This document shows, piece by piece, positions 21,095 through 32,789 of a stretch of DNA of 64,000 bases; the stretch's first letter is position 1, and every line of letters starts with the position of its first letter. Under the pieces are notes generated by a model, which was not told where the DNA came from, did not search any database, and worked only from the letters and a program-made list of their open reading frames with translations. The translations under genes and the position numbers were made by a program. This stretch comes from Cordia subcordata (taxonomy: Eukaryota > Streptophyta > Magnoliopsida > Boraginales > Cordiaceae): the NCBI GenBank assembly GCA_028554755.1, contig JAPTOF010000019.1:8070001-8134000 (forward strand). Direction: 5' to 3'.

Positions 21095-21580
21095 ACTCAA
21101 GAAAGTATATATATTCTCAGTACAAAAAGCATATATTTTTCAGCTTGATTTGAGTTTTTCAAAGTGAAAATTTTCAGACCCTTCTATTAATTAATCACTC
21201 TATCTTTCAATTCTCTACCAATGATGCCTACGTCTACCGCTTTGCTCAGGCCCACAAAAGCAGGATCGCAAATAATTTCAAGGAACTGCATGGAGAATGG
21301 GACCAAATATTTGTTTAATTTTGATGTAAAGAACAAGGTCTACACAGGAAAGAGGCATCGGAATAATAGAACTAACAGGGTCATTTATAGAGCTTGGACG
21401 TATCTAATAACTTGTTGGCCTAATCCTTTTGTCTCTTTGCTGGCTGAGTTGCTCTTGGCTTCATTCTTCTATGTATTTTGTAGTGTTGCTAATACAATGC
21501 ACTTGCTTACTTACCCCAAAAAAAAAAAAAAAGCACCAACCTAGGAAGATTGAGCAGTGTTTTAACTCTAGGACCTTCAA
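21095..21580. other. Unassigned stretch with a short open frame
   Basis: A frame at about 21219-21315 reads NDAYVYRFAQAHKSRIANN before a stop, and an overlapping 107-codon frame runs 21221-21544. Neither has splice partners or a domain I recognise. Either could be a decayed exon or chance. Confidence 0.3.
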
Positions 21581-21793
21581 GGGCCTGTTCAGAGTGTTCT
21601 TTTTTTTTTCTTTTTTTAGAAAAAAAACATTTTTCCCCCTAAAAAAGTACAGCCTTTTTGTAATACCTATTTTGTTTAGTTTTCAAAAAAACTGAAACTC
21701 TGAAAAAAGTTATTTGCCCAGAAATTTTAACTTCTCAAAAATAAAAACACTTTTCAAAAATTGTTAAAAAAAAGTGTTTTCAAAAATGCGCCC
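21581..21793. mobile_element. Tourist-like MITE (family T)
   Basis: It begins GGGCCTGTTCAGAG and ends with the degraded terminus ATGCGCCC. The internal CAGCC...AAGTT and GAAACTCTGAAAAAAG order matches the other family T copies. Confidence 0.65.
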
Positions 21794-22674
21794 AAAATGG
21801 AAGTTTGGCTGGCTTGCTAAATCAATTACTCATAAGGGCAAGGGAATGAGTATTCTGCAAATGCAATTGGGATCGATTCACGAAGTGTGTCAATGTTGCA
21901 GATAATGGATGGTCATCCCAAGTTAGGTGGCCCAATATGCCTATGATTCCGAAGAAGAAAGTGTGTTTTGTGCAAAGAATTTTACACAATCAACTTAAAA
22001 ATTGAGGATTTTGTGCAACATTATTTATCATATAAGAGATTATTAGTGAGTTTTAAAATATAAAATTTTATACAACTTTGATAAAAACACAAGGAGTTCA
22101 AGTACAATTTTCTTATTAAAGTATTTAGGCAAACATAAGATATAAAAGAAAAAGAAATAAAAATAAGCTCATGATATCAATGCCATTATATTTAACTATT
22201 ATCAATCATCCAACCATGACTCATTACCTATCTCTATTAATTACTCAATTCTCTCTCTCACTGTTCCACATAAGTCTATGAGATAGTTTTGTTCTTGTCT
22301 TCTATTAAAATACATTTGCTCTTGCCTTCTATTAAAAATGAAAACTTCAACTAATTTCTTTAGCTGCGGTTTATTAGAGAATCTCACTTCTAATTTTGTA
22401 TTTTAAAATGTATTTAGTTCATATATATATAATCTTTAAAATCACTATCATAGTCTATTTAAATCGCTCGATGTGTCTCATTATCTTGATTTTAAAATTT
22501 TGTTGAACATATATAGCAACTCTATATGTATAGAGATTAGTAGAAATTGAAAATTCGAAAGCTTATCATTGATGAGTTTATAAACTAATATAGTTGATTT
22601 TAGCTTTTTGTGTGTCAAGAACAACTATAGGACTAGGTACTTTTTTATATTAAAGTTAACAAAATTATAAACCA
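21794..22674. other. Intergenic DNA, no gene seen
   Basis: AT-rich, with no coding frame or repeat that I can name. Confidence 0.5.
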
Positions 22675-22800
22675 AAGACTTAGTAGTTAAGTGGTATGTC
22701 TCTCATTTTTTATAAAAGTAGTCCTGGATCAATTCCTTCTCATTGCATTTAATCGGCCTTTGGTCTCCTTTGAGTTGAAAAAAAAATAAAAAAAATATAA
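22675..22800 (+). mobile_element. SINE remnant
   Basis: Box A-like TAGTAGTTAAGTGGTA (about 22682) and box B-like CTGGATCAATTCC (about 22725) sit about 43 bases apart. An A-rich tail follows (about 22779-22798). The borders are not fixed by a duplication. Confidence 0.45.
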
Positions 22801-23210
22801 GATATGAAAATTTTCTTTGTTATAAATACCTTAATTACCCATATCATAAAAGAAATTGCTTAAAATGTTGGTGATACTTGATGCAATAATTGGTAAATCC
22901 TATTCCACAAAGAGCTAGACCAACCAAACTTCATTAGTTGGATTAGTAATTTTTTCAATCTACAATCTTATAATATTTTTAATAAATAGCATTCTATGTA
23001 GTTATTATTTTATAATTCTACATTAGCGATCTAAACTTTACACTCGCTTATGTTTAAAATGTTGGATAACATCAATTTTTTTAATTAGATCTTCACGCTT
23101 GTATTAAATTCTTGGCATTGTCCCTCCACTTCAGAGTCTACGTCAATGAGAGTATCATCTTAAAAGCTTTCTTTATACTATAAAATGAATATTTCATCAA
23201 AAAAGAATTG

Positions 23211-23515
23211 GTCCCGACGAGGCTCGAACCCAATCCAAACTGGTCTTAAGAGGAAGCTTTTCATTCAAATTTCATTATGAGTATTTCATGAGTCCAAACA
23301 AGTCCTAGAAAGTAGGATTTTCATCCAAATTTCATTATGAAAAAGCAAGAATTAAACAGAAAAATTGGTCACAGTGGGGCTTGAAACCACGACCACCCGA
23401 ATTACATTTTGGAAAAGCAAGACTTGAAAATAAAAAATGGTCCCGCTGGGGCTCTGACCCGTGACCTTCGGCTCATAAGGTCAATGCTCTAACCAACTAA
23501 GTTACAAGACCTCAA
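23211..23515 (-). repeat. Cluster of three tRNA-like 3' ends, one nearly full tRNA shape
   Basis: On the minus strand, 23511-23438 can be folded as a tRNA. The seven acceptor pairs are GGTCTTG with CGGGACC (two G-T pairs). A D-arm contains TTAGTTGGTTAGAGC, and an anticodon arm has loop CTTATGA. The T-loop is damaged (TCAGAGC for the usual TTCGAGC), so box B is poor. Two further fragments, at about 23211-23235 and 23366-23390, keep only the 3' part (TTGGTCCCGACGAGGCTC on the plus strand). I take them as tRNA-derived pseudogene or SINE relics, not an active tRNA gene. Confidence 0.55.
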
Positions 23516-25575
23516 TTCTTAAATATTGTCTCTTCCTTACTGACATCTCGTTGGAAGCTTATGCATTAATATTTATTTCCTAAAAATTAGATTTTCAGAG
23601 ACTAAAGGAGGAAACGTTAGAAAATGCGCAGAATAGAGATGAACATACAAGCATGACACTCTTTGTTGGTTTGCTAATTAAGGAGTCAAAGTTGACTTTA
23701 TGTCACAAGTTAAAAATGTCATACTATAATTTTATTTGCATACATTTCAGAATGAGGTAATTTTGCACACAGGACTGTTATATGCCATAACACTTTTTGT
23801 TTCTTTAAGATTCGGTTGACATCAATTATGTACATAAACAAAGGATAACAAAGTGTTAAAACAATAAGATAAATAAAGGATAACAAAGTGTTAAAACAAT
23901 AAGAAAGGGTGACACATATATGAAAAATATTGGATCTATCATTAAAGATAGTTCTTGAAGACACAAAACAAGTAAGGTTTGTGTGATGAGTGGAACCTTA
24001 GCACCATACTTAGCTAGGTTTCAAGTACATTGATTGACATGTATCTTTGTTTTTAGATGAGAAATGATAAGTATGCACTAGCAAAAAAGGAGATAACAAA
24101 GGAAAGATATTGGAACTATCATCGAGGACCGTTCATGAAGAGAGATATTATCAAATACACTGTCTTGACAGGAAGAGACATAACAATTGTATAACGAATT
24201 CTTGGTGTTCTGAATGTGCAAAAAACAAAAGTTCTTTTTATACTTCCCAAATTAGGTGATCAAGAATAGGTTTTAACGTGTGCAAAAGTGGCTTAATAGG
24301 TACATGGACTAATATTTTCAAGACTCGAGCTTTGCATAAATTTATTTTTTTAATTAAGCAAGAAGTATATACTATTTCTAATTTTATTGGGTAAAATATA
24401 AAATTAAAACTTCTTGAACTCATTTTGTAAATATGAACATTTAATGAACATAACTTTGTCTTTTTCTTAATCGTTTTATTTGAAATCAAGAGTTATATTT
24501 TTTGTCTTTCTCTTTGTTTAATGAAATGTAAATATGATATTGTAAAAATTTTTGACATTTTCTTCATAGTTTTTTTAAATTGGTAGTTACTTGTCTTTTA
24601 TAAATTTTCTTTTTAAATTGTGACCATGTGGAAAAGTAAAACCAGTAGGAGCTATCACCAAACAGTGGTTCGAAAGAAAAAGAGACCCATAAAAACTACA
24701 ACATTAAATTCTTAGGTTGTGACCATCAGAAAAAATTGAAATCATTAGGAGAAATTAGGAGAAAAAAAAAAAGAGACTGATAAAGACTATGACGTTGAAT
24801 TTTTTATGTATATTGTGAAACAAGAGGAGAGCTTATTTATATGCCTTATAATTAACTTGTTGAACAAGATAGGAAAGCTAGACTAATAAGGAAAATAAGC
24901 CTCATAACTTGATGAACAAGATAGAAAAGCAGACTAATAAAGACTACATGATTGATAAAGACTAGTAAGGAAAATAAGCCTCGTAACTTAATAAGCAGGA
25001 TAGGAAAGCTAGACTAATAAGGAAAATAGAATACTAAATAGGAAACTAACATAACAAGGAAATCCACCTTGATTATTATCTAAGTTTAGATTATTACCTA
25101 ATTTGGTGCCATAAGATAAGAAAATATATTGACAATCAAAATATTTTTCAACGGGCTTTTATGTAGATTTTTTTTTTTTTTTTTTTGAAATGGGTCAAAT
25201 AGATGAGTTTTAGTTTTTAAATTCACATAAAATAATTTTTAGTATCTAAAAGTTGGGCCAAACAAACTCCAATTCTAAGACAATTAGGAAAGAGTAATAA
25301 TCTCACGTATCCCTCATTTAATTACCGAAGTATAATATGCAACACAGAAAAAGAAATGATAAGAATTGACGAAGTGAAATAGCAACTTCCTGTGTATGAT
25401 TTCCTATTTCCAATTTTTTGCAGGGAAGGGAGGTGTCGCACTTGAAGAATTTTATAAATGAAAGCAAAAAGATACAAATAAGAAGACGCGAAGCCAAACC
25501 TCCTATAATACAATAATTGACAACAACAATAATTTACAAAAATTAACCACCGAGGGCAATGCAATGCTAGCCTAA
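23516..25575. other. Intergenic DNA with two small tandem repeats, no gene seen
   Basis: A 35-bp unit containing GGATAACAAAGTGTTAAAAC is duplicated at about 23838-23905. At 24835-25040, phrases such as GGAAAGCTAGACTAATAAGG and AAAATAAGCCTC recur three to four times. A T run lies at 25171. No protein-coding content is supported. Confidence 0.55.
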
Positions 25576-26352
25576 AGTTGGATGGCTCCGTGCAATTTAG
25601 AATTTTCTGTGTTGAGTTCAACTTGAATGTTTGGCACCTAGGGTGTAGAAAACAAATAGATACTTTTAGGGGTAAATTACACCAAATTCTCTTGTGGTTC
25701 ATTATAAGTGTATTTTATCTCATTTTAACTTTTAATATTCTTCTCACGTGTGAGCAGTGATTAATTATTGTATTGATTTGTAAATGACAACCTACGTATA
25801 TGTTGAAAGTGCAATTAATGAGGTAGTAGAAAATTGAATAAATTAGAAAAATTACATATTAAAGTCAATACCAAGAAGGAACCAAACATAATTTAATGAG
25901 CACCTCTTTTTAAAAAAAAAAGAAGTTAGGAAATGGAAGGAAGTCTTTTTAAGGAAAAATAATGGAGTGTTAGAGTTATATATGATGTCGTGACTCGTCA
26001 TTAAAGACAGTGCTAAAAAAAATAGAAAAATTGAAAGGAATTTAATTGTAATTAAATAGAGAAAATTAATTGAATGAGTAAAAAAAAAATAGTTGGCTTG
26101 CCAAGTAAATGCCCCATCACGGTAATATATATTTAGGTATACGTTATTTAAAGATGCAATATATAATATTATTCTAATAACAGATGTCTTTATTAGTACA
26201 AGAGATGCATCTTTATCACTCGATATGGCTAGAAACTTGCGACTAATAAGAGTATGTCTAAGTACTTCTTGTTGGATATTACCATTTCTTGAAATCTCTC
26301 TTCTTATTCAAATTCGTAGTATAACATGTATCTTGGTTCCCTGCTCCAATAA
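25576..26352. repeat. Chitinase gene 3 downstream flank
   Basis: TTGGATGGCTCCGTGCAATT at 25576 matches 15322. Bases 25755-26260 match the gene 1 flank and the orphan copy at 5631-6159. It is uninterrupted here, so it serves as the reference for locating insertions in the gene 1 flank. Confidence 0.75.
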
Positions 26353-28125
26353 TTAACTAGCAAAAGACCTTTGGTTATAGCAATCCAAGTTATCGCCATA
26401 GCCAACTTGCAGCATGTCACAATATCTCTTGTAGAATCCAATCCGATTCTCCACCTTATCGTTAAAACCTTGTCCACACTCGATACCTCCATTGATGATG
26501 TTAGTGATGACGCCATAGCCAGGGACTCTTCCAGCTGCATTATCTGCTGGGGAAGGTGTCCATCTCCCGGTTATAACATCGTGGCTTGATGGTTTGTTGT
26601 ATTGTGGTGTCATCCAAAACCATATGGCTGTCTTGAATGATATGGTGGCGTCTGTCTCGACCAAATCTGGATTGTTTACCAGATCCACTCCAATGGCTTG
26701 TCCTGCTTGCTGATAATTATAATCGCTAAAAGAATACAACAATTCTAATGTCAGCGGTCAAGCCAACGTGCTAGACGACAAAGAAAAATATTGACTTTGA
26801 ATGACAGAAATAATCTTTTAAAAATTAACTTTTACGTTGTTGAAGTTACGAGGTAACTCAAGTGGTTGATGCTATTTGTCTTCAATTGTGAAATCTAAGT
26901 TCAAATCTAGTAGGGTGAGGGTTTGTAACAAATAAAAAGGAAAAAATAAAAAATAAATAACTTCTTCGTTAAGTGTTTATCTGAGATATATGTGAATAAC
27001 ACTGCAACTCAACTCATACCCCGTACTATCCATTTGTAGGCTAATATCTACTAGAATTAACTTTTTCTTTTTATATATTATTACTCCATGACATTATAGT
27101 ATCCTATTCAATCACTGTTGTGATTACTTCATTGTAACCTGTTTTTCTCTTTATCTACTAGCTAGAATTAGCATTTTCTTTTTATATATTATTCTTTCGT
27201 TACATTGTTGTATCCTATTCAATCACTAGTATTCATTTTAACCTGTTTTTCTCTTTGCAAAAATTACTTTATAAAGAAATGGTTAATCATCATCAAGTTT
27301 GCTATTAAACAACCTCGTTTTAAGACCAGGGGTGCAGGACTCGGTACTTACTGAGTGAGTTGAATTGGTCCTCTACCACGGTACCTATCCGAGGAGCCTT
27401 GTTCGGATTTAAAGCAGTATCCCCAGGCATATGGACCATCTGGCGCCGTTGGCCATCCACCTATACAATTCACACATACATGCGAGTCAATTGGCAGCTA
27501 AACATTTGACCATCTTACAGAAAATGATCGTTATTCATTTTCCCGAGGTTAGACTCGCAGTAGGATTTAAATTTCGGAACATACGTAATTCTGATTCTGT
27601 CTAAAAGTAATCCTATTCAAAAGACGTACTAGACAATAAAAAATGACGTTAATAGGATTTGACATGTATATATATTGCAACAAGACCTGTGGTTTCATGG
27701 GATGTTTGACCAAAGAAAGCTGCAAGCTCCCTTTTACGTGCGTCAGCACCACCAGATGTTCCAAACCCATTGAAAGAACGCGCAGCGTTGATAAAAGCAT
27801 CGTAAGTGTAGAATCCATTGGCGGGGCATCGTGGATCATTGCGATACTTGAGCATTTGATCAAAGAGAGCTGGTGTGATGATGGAGCCAACATCACCCCC
27901 ACCACTAGGGGTGGGGTTGGATGGGGTAGGGGTTGGGTTCGAACCGCGGCACTGGCTTTGGCAACCGTCTCCGCAGTACGAATCAGTCGATCCGCACCAC
28001 CCCCACTTGCTGCAGCAAAGGTTGTTTGGGCACAGAGCGCCACCAGCTTGACTTCCACATTGTTCAGCTGATGATAGTTTAGAAAGCAAGGCTAAAGAGA
28101 AAAGAATGAGAGTCCAAAATCTCAT
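26353..28125 (-). CDS. Chitinase gene 3: class I GH19 endochitinase with hevein domain, intact
   Basis: A secreted or vacuolar defence enzyme (PR-3) that binds and cleaves chitin. The exons are 28125-27687, 27460-27352 and 26725-26353, with introns of 226 and 626 bp (both GT-AG), giving 306 residues. Residues 1-20 are a signal peptide ending KLSSA. Residues 21-60 form a hevein domain with all eight cysteines and the aromatic chitin-binding stretch [14 protein letters not shown] Pro/Thr/Ser/Gly linker ([15 protein letters not shown]) follows, then the catalytic domain. Catalytic Glu144 (HETTG) and Glu166 (YCFKSE) are spaced as in the family. [16 protein letters not shown] and [10 protein letters not shown] are present. 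Unlike most class I enzymes, it lacks the cysteine-paired loop between YCF and GRGP (about 13-15 residues shorter). There is no C-terminal vacuolar propeptide. It is the most complete member of the array and the likely model for the shorter genes. Confidence 0.96.
26838..26965 (+). mobile_element. SINE remnant in gene 3 intron 2
   Basis: Box A-like TAACTCAAGTGGTT (about 26852) and box B-like AAGTTCAAATCTAG (about 26897) precede an A-rich tail (26930-26965). No exact target duplication was found. Confidence 0.45.
27052..27260. repeat. Tandem duplication of about 120 bp in gene 3 intron 2
   Basis: Two successive units share CTAGAATTA, CTTTTTATATATTATT, GTATCCTATTCAATCACT and TAACCTGTTTTTCTCTTT. 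The intron is still far shorter than in gene 1. Confidence 0.75.
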
Positions 28126-28196
28126 TTTTCTTTCGTCTCTTTTTAGAGCTATTGATTATATGTAATATTTGTTGTGTTGGCTTGATGAAGAAGCAT

Positions 28197-28212
28197 ATGG
28201 TATATATATAGG
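28197..28212 (-). promoter_or_regulatory. TATA box of chitinase gene 3
   Basis: The minus strand reads CCCTATATATATACC about 75 bases before the ATG. Confidence 0.6.
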
Positions 28213-28307
28213 GTAGTGGTGTGGGTATTTTAGCAATGTGAAGTCAACAATGGCGCCCAGTTAACAGATTCCTGCAATACAATTACGAGAATATATACTT
28301 GACTTTC

Positions 28308-28375
28308 AGGGCTTCCACTACCCCACGAAGTACTTTTCCGAAGCTGCAATCATGGTGAGAATGCAACATATCTTC
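28308..28375 (-). promoter_or_regulatory. Conserved upstream segment of chitinase gene 3
   Basis: CTTGACTTTCAGGGCTTCC followed by CACTACCCCACGAAG matches the segments before genes 1 and 2. The TTGAC W-box core lies about 185 bases before the ATG. Confidence 0.5.
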
Positions 28376-28559
28376 TGAGTGGGCACAAACGTATCCCACG
28401 GATACAATTAGGGGTGCCACCGCGAGGTCCACAAGCGTGTCTTAGAACAAGGTTGAAGGACTAGTTCAATCCCCATCTCCCACGCGATTTGGATCCAGAA
28501 TCTCACTCATGGAAGACGAGATATTCTCAACCATTTAAGTTACTTCTTAATTCCTTCTT

Positions 28560-29080
28560 CCTATGCCGAGCAAAATTTGGTGTCTCATCTTATTGATACT
28601 GTTGAAATGAAAATCAAAACCAAGCATCTATTTTTAATTTATATTACTTGGACTCTTTAATTGTGGGATAAGTGTCAATCTCTATTTTATAATTGTTTTG
28701 TATAGCTAGAATTATTTTAGTTCAGTTTAACTTGCTAATGGGAAATTTTTCCATTCAGTTCGTGGTAGCGAGTCTAGCTAGCTAAATAAAACCATTGCAC
28801 AAATCAAAAGGGATAGTCAACTAGGCATGTTTGATTTGCCTCTAAGTTCATATGTTGGTGCATTTCACACACAAATGCACTAATCTACCTCCTCTCATCT
28901 AATAGCTAGGAAATACTTGACTTTTTTTTCCCAGTCTTCCACTACCCCTTGACTCTTCTTTCGCAGCAACTTGTGATATCTTCACAATGACGAGGACGGA
29001 ACCTTCTTTTCTTTTTCTTGGTCATATGCAACCTTTTCTACGGACATTTTTATATAGTACTTTTTCGCCCCTTCTCTCGT

Positions 29081-29156
<76 letters not shown>

Positions 29157-29260
29157 GTGTGTATTAAAAATTTTTGTAATATATAGATTTAACATTAATC
29201 AATAGACAAATTGTTAACACATAAAAATATTTCTCTTCTTCTACTTAAGGAGCCCAAAAA
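28560..29260. repeat. Duplicated chitinase upstream region, gene-less copy (left)
   Basis: It matches 32600-33060 in order: the TTTAATTTATATTACTTGGA-type block, the AATGGGAAATTTTTCCA-type block, CTTCCACTACCCCTTGACTC at 28939, and CTTGGTCATATGCAACC. It includes a further copy of the CTTGACTT...CTTCCACTACCCC segment at 28916-29003. A (TA)n array interrupts it. Confidence 0.7.
29087..29153. repeat. (AT)n microsatellite
   Basis: About 33 uninterrupted AT dinucleotides, preceded by a short ACAC run and followed by ACACGTGTGT. Confidence 0.95.
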
Positions 29261-29276
29261 TACAAGTCGTCATATA

Positions 29277-30000
29277 GAGCCTCTTCGGCAAAAATAACGA
29301 TTAGAGTAGTTGATAGTTGTTTAGATAGCTGATAGTTGTTGAATTTTAGTTGTTAGTGCATAGTTGCTATTTAGCTAGATGATTAAATAAAATGCATCCA
29401 ATAAAATTAGTTGTTAGATTAGCTGTTAAATGCAAAATAACATAAAAGGGTATTGGTACCATGTTATTATTATAATAATAATTATAATTGCTATTATAAA
29501 TGAAATAAGATAATTTATTTTATAATTAAATATATGTTTCTTATAATCATATTTTATTATTAAAGCATAATAAAATTATTTGATAAATTAGTTTTATTAA
29601 TATTATAAAAAATATTTTTTATTGTAATTGAAATTTTATTTTCCCAAAAATAATATATGGACAAATAAGACTTGCACTTTTTTTGGTATATTTTGATGTT
29701 GATAGAAACTAAAATTGATTTTTGTGTTATTTGGATTTATATTTGTGAAAGAAAATATAAAAATATAGAGAGAGATTGGATTTATGGTAAAATTGTCCAA
29801 AAATTATTGAAATAAGGGTAGGATTGCCAAAAAAAAAAGTTGAAACATTAAATGCTATTCTAAAATGTTAATATTATTAGTTTTTTAAAAAAGCTACTTC
29901 AAATACTATTTCAAATACAAACACTACTTAAAACAATGTTTTACCGAACAATAAAAATTGGACAAAATAGTACTTTGATTAAGTCAAAATACTAAACACT
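29277..30000 (+). mobile_element. About 700-bp inverted-end element, family X copy 3
   Basis: Aligns with 6160-6850 and inverted 13459-14170 over most of its length (for example TTAGTTGTTAGATTAGCTG). The right end reads AAAATACTAAACACT. Confidence 0.6.
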
Positions 30001-30093
30001 CCTTTAAACACTATTAATCAACAGGGCCATAACCTTAACCACGACGCAACAATCTCAAAGATGCTACAATAAGTAACTAGTGTATATACCCAT

Positions 30094-30979
30094 ATTAGTA
30101 TGTCACCCGTGCGATTGCACGGGATGTAGGTTAATACATTAAAAAGATTTAGTTTTTTATTCATCTAAATGTTTCAAACAAATTATATGAACTATTTTTA
30201 ATAAATTAAACAATAATAATACACATACATTTAATAATAGGTTGTATTGGGGAAAAAAATTAGACCTATCTAATGAAAAGATTTGCAACTATATGATAGA
30301 AAAAGCCCATTATTGCTACATATAGCTAAGTAGTATTAAAACTAACTCTGCCATATGATCTAGAGTAACTTGCTATATTTTATCAAAACAAAAAGAAATT
30401 GATGATGTCACTATGCTTTAAATATCATATGATGAATAGACTTGCAATATATATGATAACTTGTTAAGTAGTCAAGTTCTTATATATTTGTTAATTGGCA
30501 GAATCACGTTTAGGGTCTAAAATTAAATTACAGATTAGAAAAAGATTTTGAAGAATCTTATATTTTCACATATTCTTCTTAAAATGAAAGGAAGGCTTAC
30601 TTCCATTTTCTAAAAATATATTTAATATTTTAATATAATAAATCATACCGGTTTAGTAAAAAGAAGCAACATGCCAATAGAAAGTAAAAAAAATAACATT
30701 CTAACAATGATCAAGATAACATTAAAAAAAACATTAAAAAATGTATTTTTAGATGAGAAATTTAAATGAAAAACAAAAACATGAATAAAGAACAGAAACC
30801 AAGATAAAGATACCATAACAAAAATGAATAAGTACAACCCAAACCACAGATAAGGAACTAACATTTAAATAGATGTGCAAGATAATAAAATAATAAATAA
30901 TTTTTTTCTGTACCTTCGCTCTCAAAAAGCTATATACTGAGGCAATAATAAGGGAAATAACACTACGAAACATCTATAC

Positions 30980-31017
<38 letters not shown>

Positions 31018-31596
31018 ACATATAAAAAGGTTTAATATAAAGGAAACCACTCATAACTAATGATTCGAGCATCAATTAGTGTATAAATCGAAATAGATCT
31101 GACAAAAATTAACAACATACACGTGATTTCTCTATATATGCAAAATTTTGAAATTTGCAAGATAGCACAATTTTGAATTACGGAGAAATTCTGGTGATAA
31201 AAAAATCAATTGAATTACGATTATCTAAAAAAAAGGAAGTAAATATGTCTGCTATGAGTGAGATTGGAATGTATAAGCTTAAATATGATACTAAAACAAT
31301 GATTTAACCATGATCTTAGGCTAGTGATTAAGTATAAATAATATATGAAGAAGAAAAAGGAAAGATTTTTTAGTACAGAAAAAGCGAAGAAATTGAATTG
31401 AATAACAAATAAATAATTTAGTTGATTGTATAATTTAAACAACAAATCTGTAATGTCTATATATTAATTTTGGGAATTAATGCAGTAGAAACTTGTTTTA
31501 AATAATTAAGTGTGGCAATATACACGTGGCATGAAACTAACAATGCCACTTGGCAACATTACATGTAACGGGGTCTATTATATATAATAGTATAGA
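30094..31596 (-). mobile_element. Non-autonomous Helitron 2
   Basis: On the minus strand it starts TCTATACTATTATATATAAT (31596) and ends CTAAT (30098-30094). A perfect 7-bp hairpin CCCGTGC-GATT-GCACGGG (30106-30123) lies 7 bases before the terminus. The base before TC is A, as expected. The base after CTAAT is A rather than T, perhaps a later substitution. The 1503-bp interior has no Rep/helicase frame. Confidence 0.82.
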
Positions 31597-32519
31597 TGAT
31601 GCTGCATGTCTATATATATATTTATATTATATATTTTTTGTGATTTAAATAATTAAATGGTTACATATCAATTAATTTTATTTAAAAGATAATTTTTTGA
31701 AGGTGTATTTTAGAATTATGGAATAGTATTTTTGAAAAAAGAAGAAAAAAAATAAATTCTAACATGATGTAAAAATAACTTTTCAAAATGCTCCAATTTT
31801 GAGGTTTTGGTTTTATGGAGAAGCACTGCTAAAAAATTTGTCAAACAAATTAACTCTAACTTTTAAACTCACTGAAAGTACTTTTGAGGGTCTAAAAGCT
31901 AGGCCAAATAGACTCTTAATCTTTATTCTTTACTAGTAGTATTTAGTTAGCTTTAATACTATGCTATCCCATTATAATTAAGAAAAGAAACAAAGTACTA
32001 AAAAATTGAAGAAGTCATTGATACTTCTAAAGATTATAATTCATGGTAAGAAAACAAACAAAATAAATAAAAATATATATAATTAGGCATTTATATATAA
32101 CATATAAAATAGATGTATACATAAGGAAAAAATTATAAAGCTTAAGGGAGTGTCGAGCATTTGATTCCTATGTATATTTAATTTTTTTAAAAAAGATCAA
32201 AAAGAAAGATTTCAATGTTTTTATTAAAAAGGAAGAAAAAGGGGTGGGTGCCATTGTTTTATTAAATTGTTAACAGTTCTGTTTACTATAAAAAATTTCA
32301 CTATTTGAGTCCCTCTCAGACATAGAAAATTCAGTTTCAAAACAATTTTGAGATGTAATTTTTCTGTTTCAAAACCCCTCGTGTCAAATGTTGAGACATA
32401 ATTTTTCCATCTCAAATCTTCAACTGAAATTTTCTATATCTATTCCGTCTTAAAATAGGAACTGAGTGACCAGTTCAATTTGGAATTTTCTTTTCCTACT
32501 ATTAGTTGTGGACCAAGAT
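31597..32519. other. Intergenic DNA, no gene seen
   Basis: AT-rich. About 31690-31915 has T/A-rich, MITE-like composition, but I could not define its ends. Confidence 0.45.
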
Positions 32520-32738
32520 TTTAGCCACCACTGGACTTGCTAAATTAACGTTGCTATTAGTGATTTGATAAAAATGATAAATATATCATCCGATTGACAC
32601 GGTTGAAGGGAAAATGGAAGCCAACTTGGTTTTGAATTTATATTACGCGGATTCTTTAATTGTCAAATAAGTGTTGGTTTCAATTTTTTTTTTTTTTTTT
32701 TGCTTCAAAAGTGTTGGTTTCTGTTTTATAATTCTTTG

Positions 32739-32789
<51 letters not shown>

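Noticed and set aside
21221..21544. 107-codon frame as a gene
   Set aside because: No homology recognised, ends in a poly-Lys run from an A tract, and an alternative frame is equally plausible.
23438..23511. Functional tRNA gene on the minus strand
   Set aside because: Damaged T-loop and mismatches in the anticodon and T stems; accompanied by partial copies. Treated as a relic.
25322..25702. 126-codon minus-strand frame downstream of chitinase gene 3
   Set aside because: It lies in a duplicated non-coding flank, and the matching region at 15322 has no such frame. No domain seen.
27643..28071. 142-codon plus-strand frame over chitinase gene 3 exon 1
   Set aside because: Antisense shadow of the hevein and catalytic exon.
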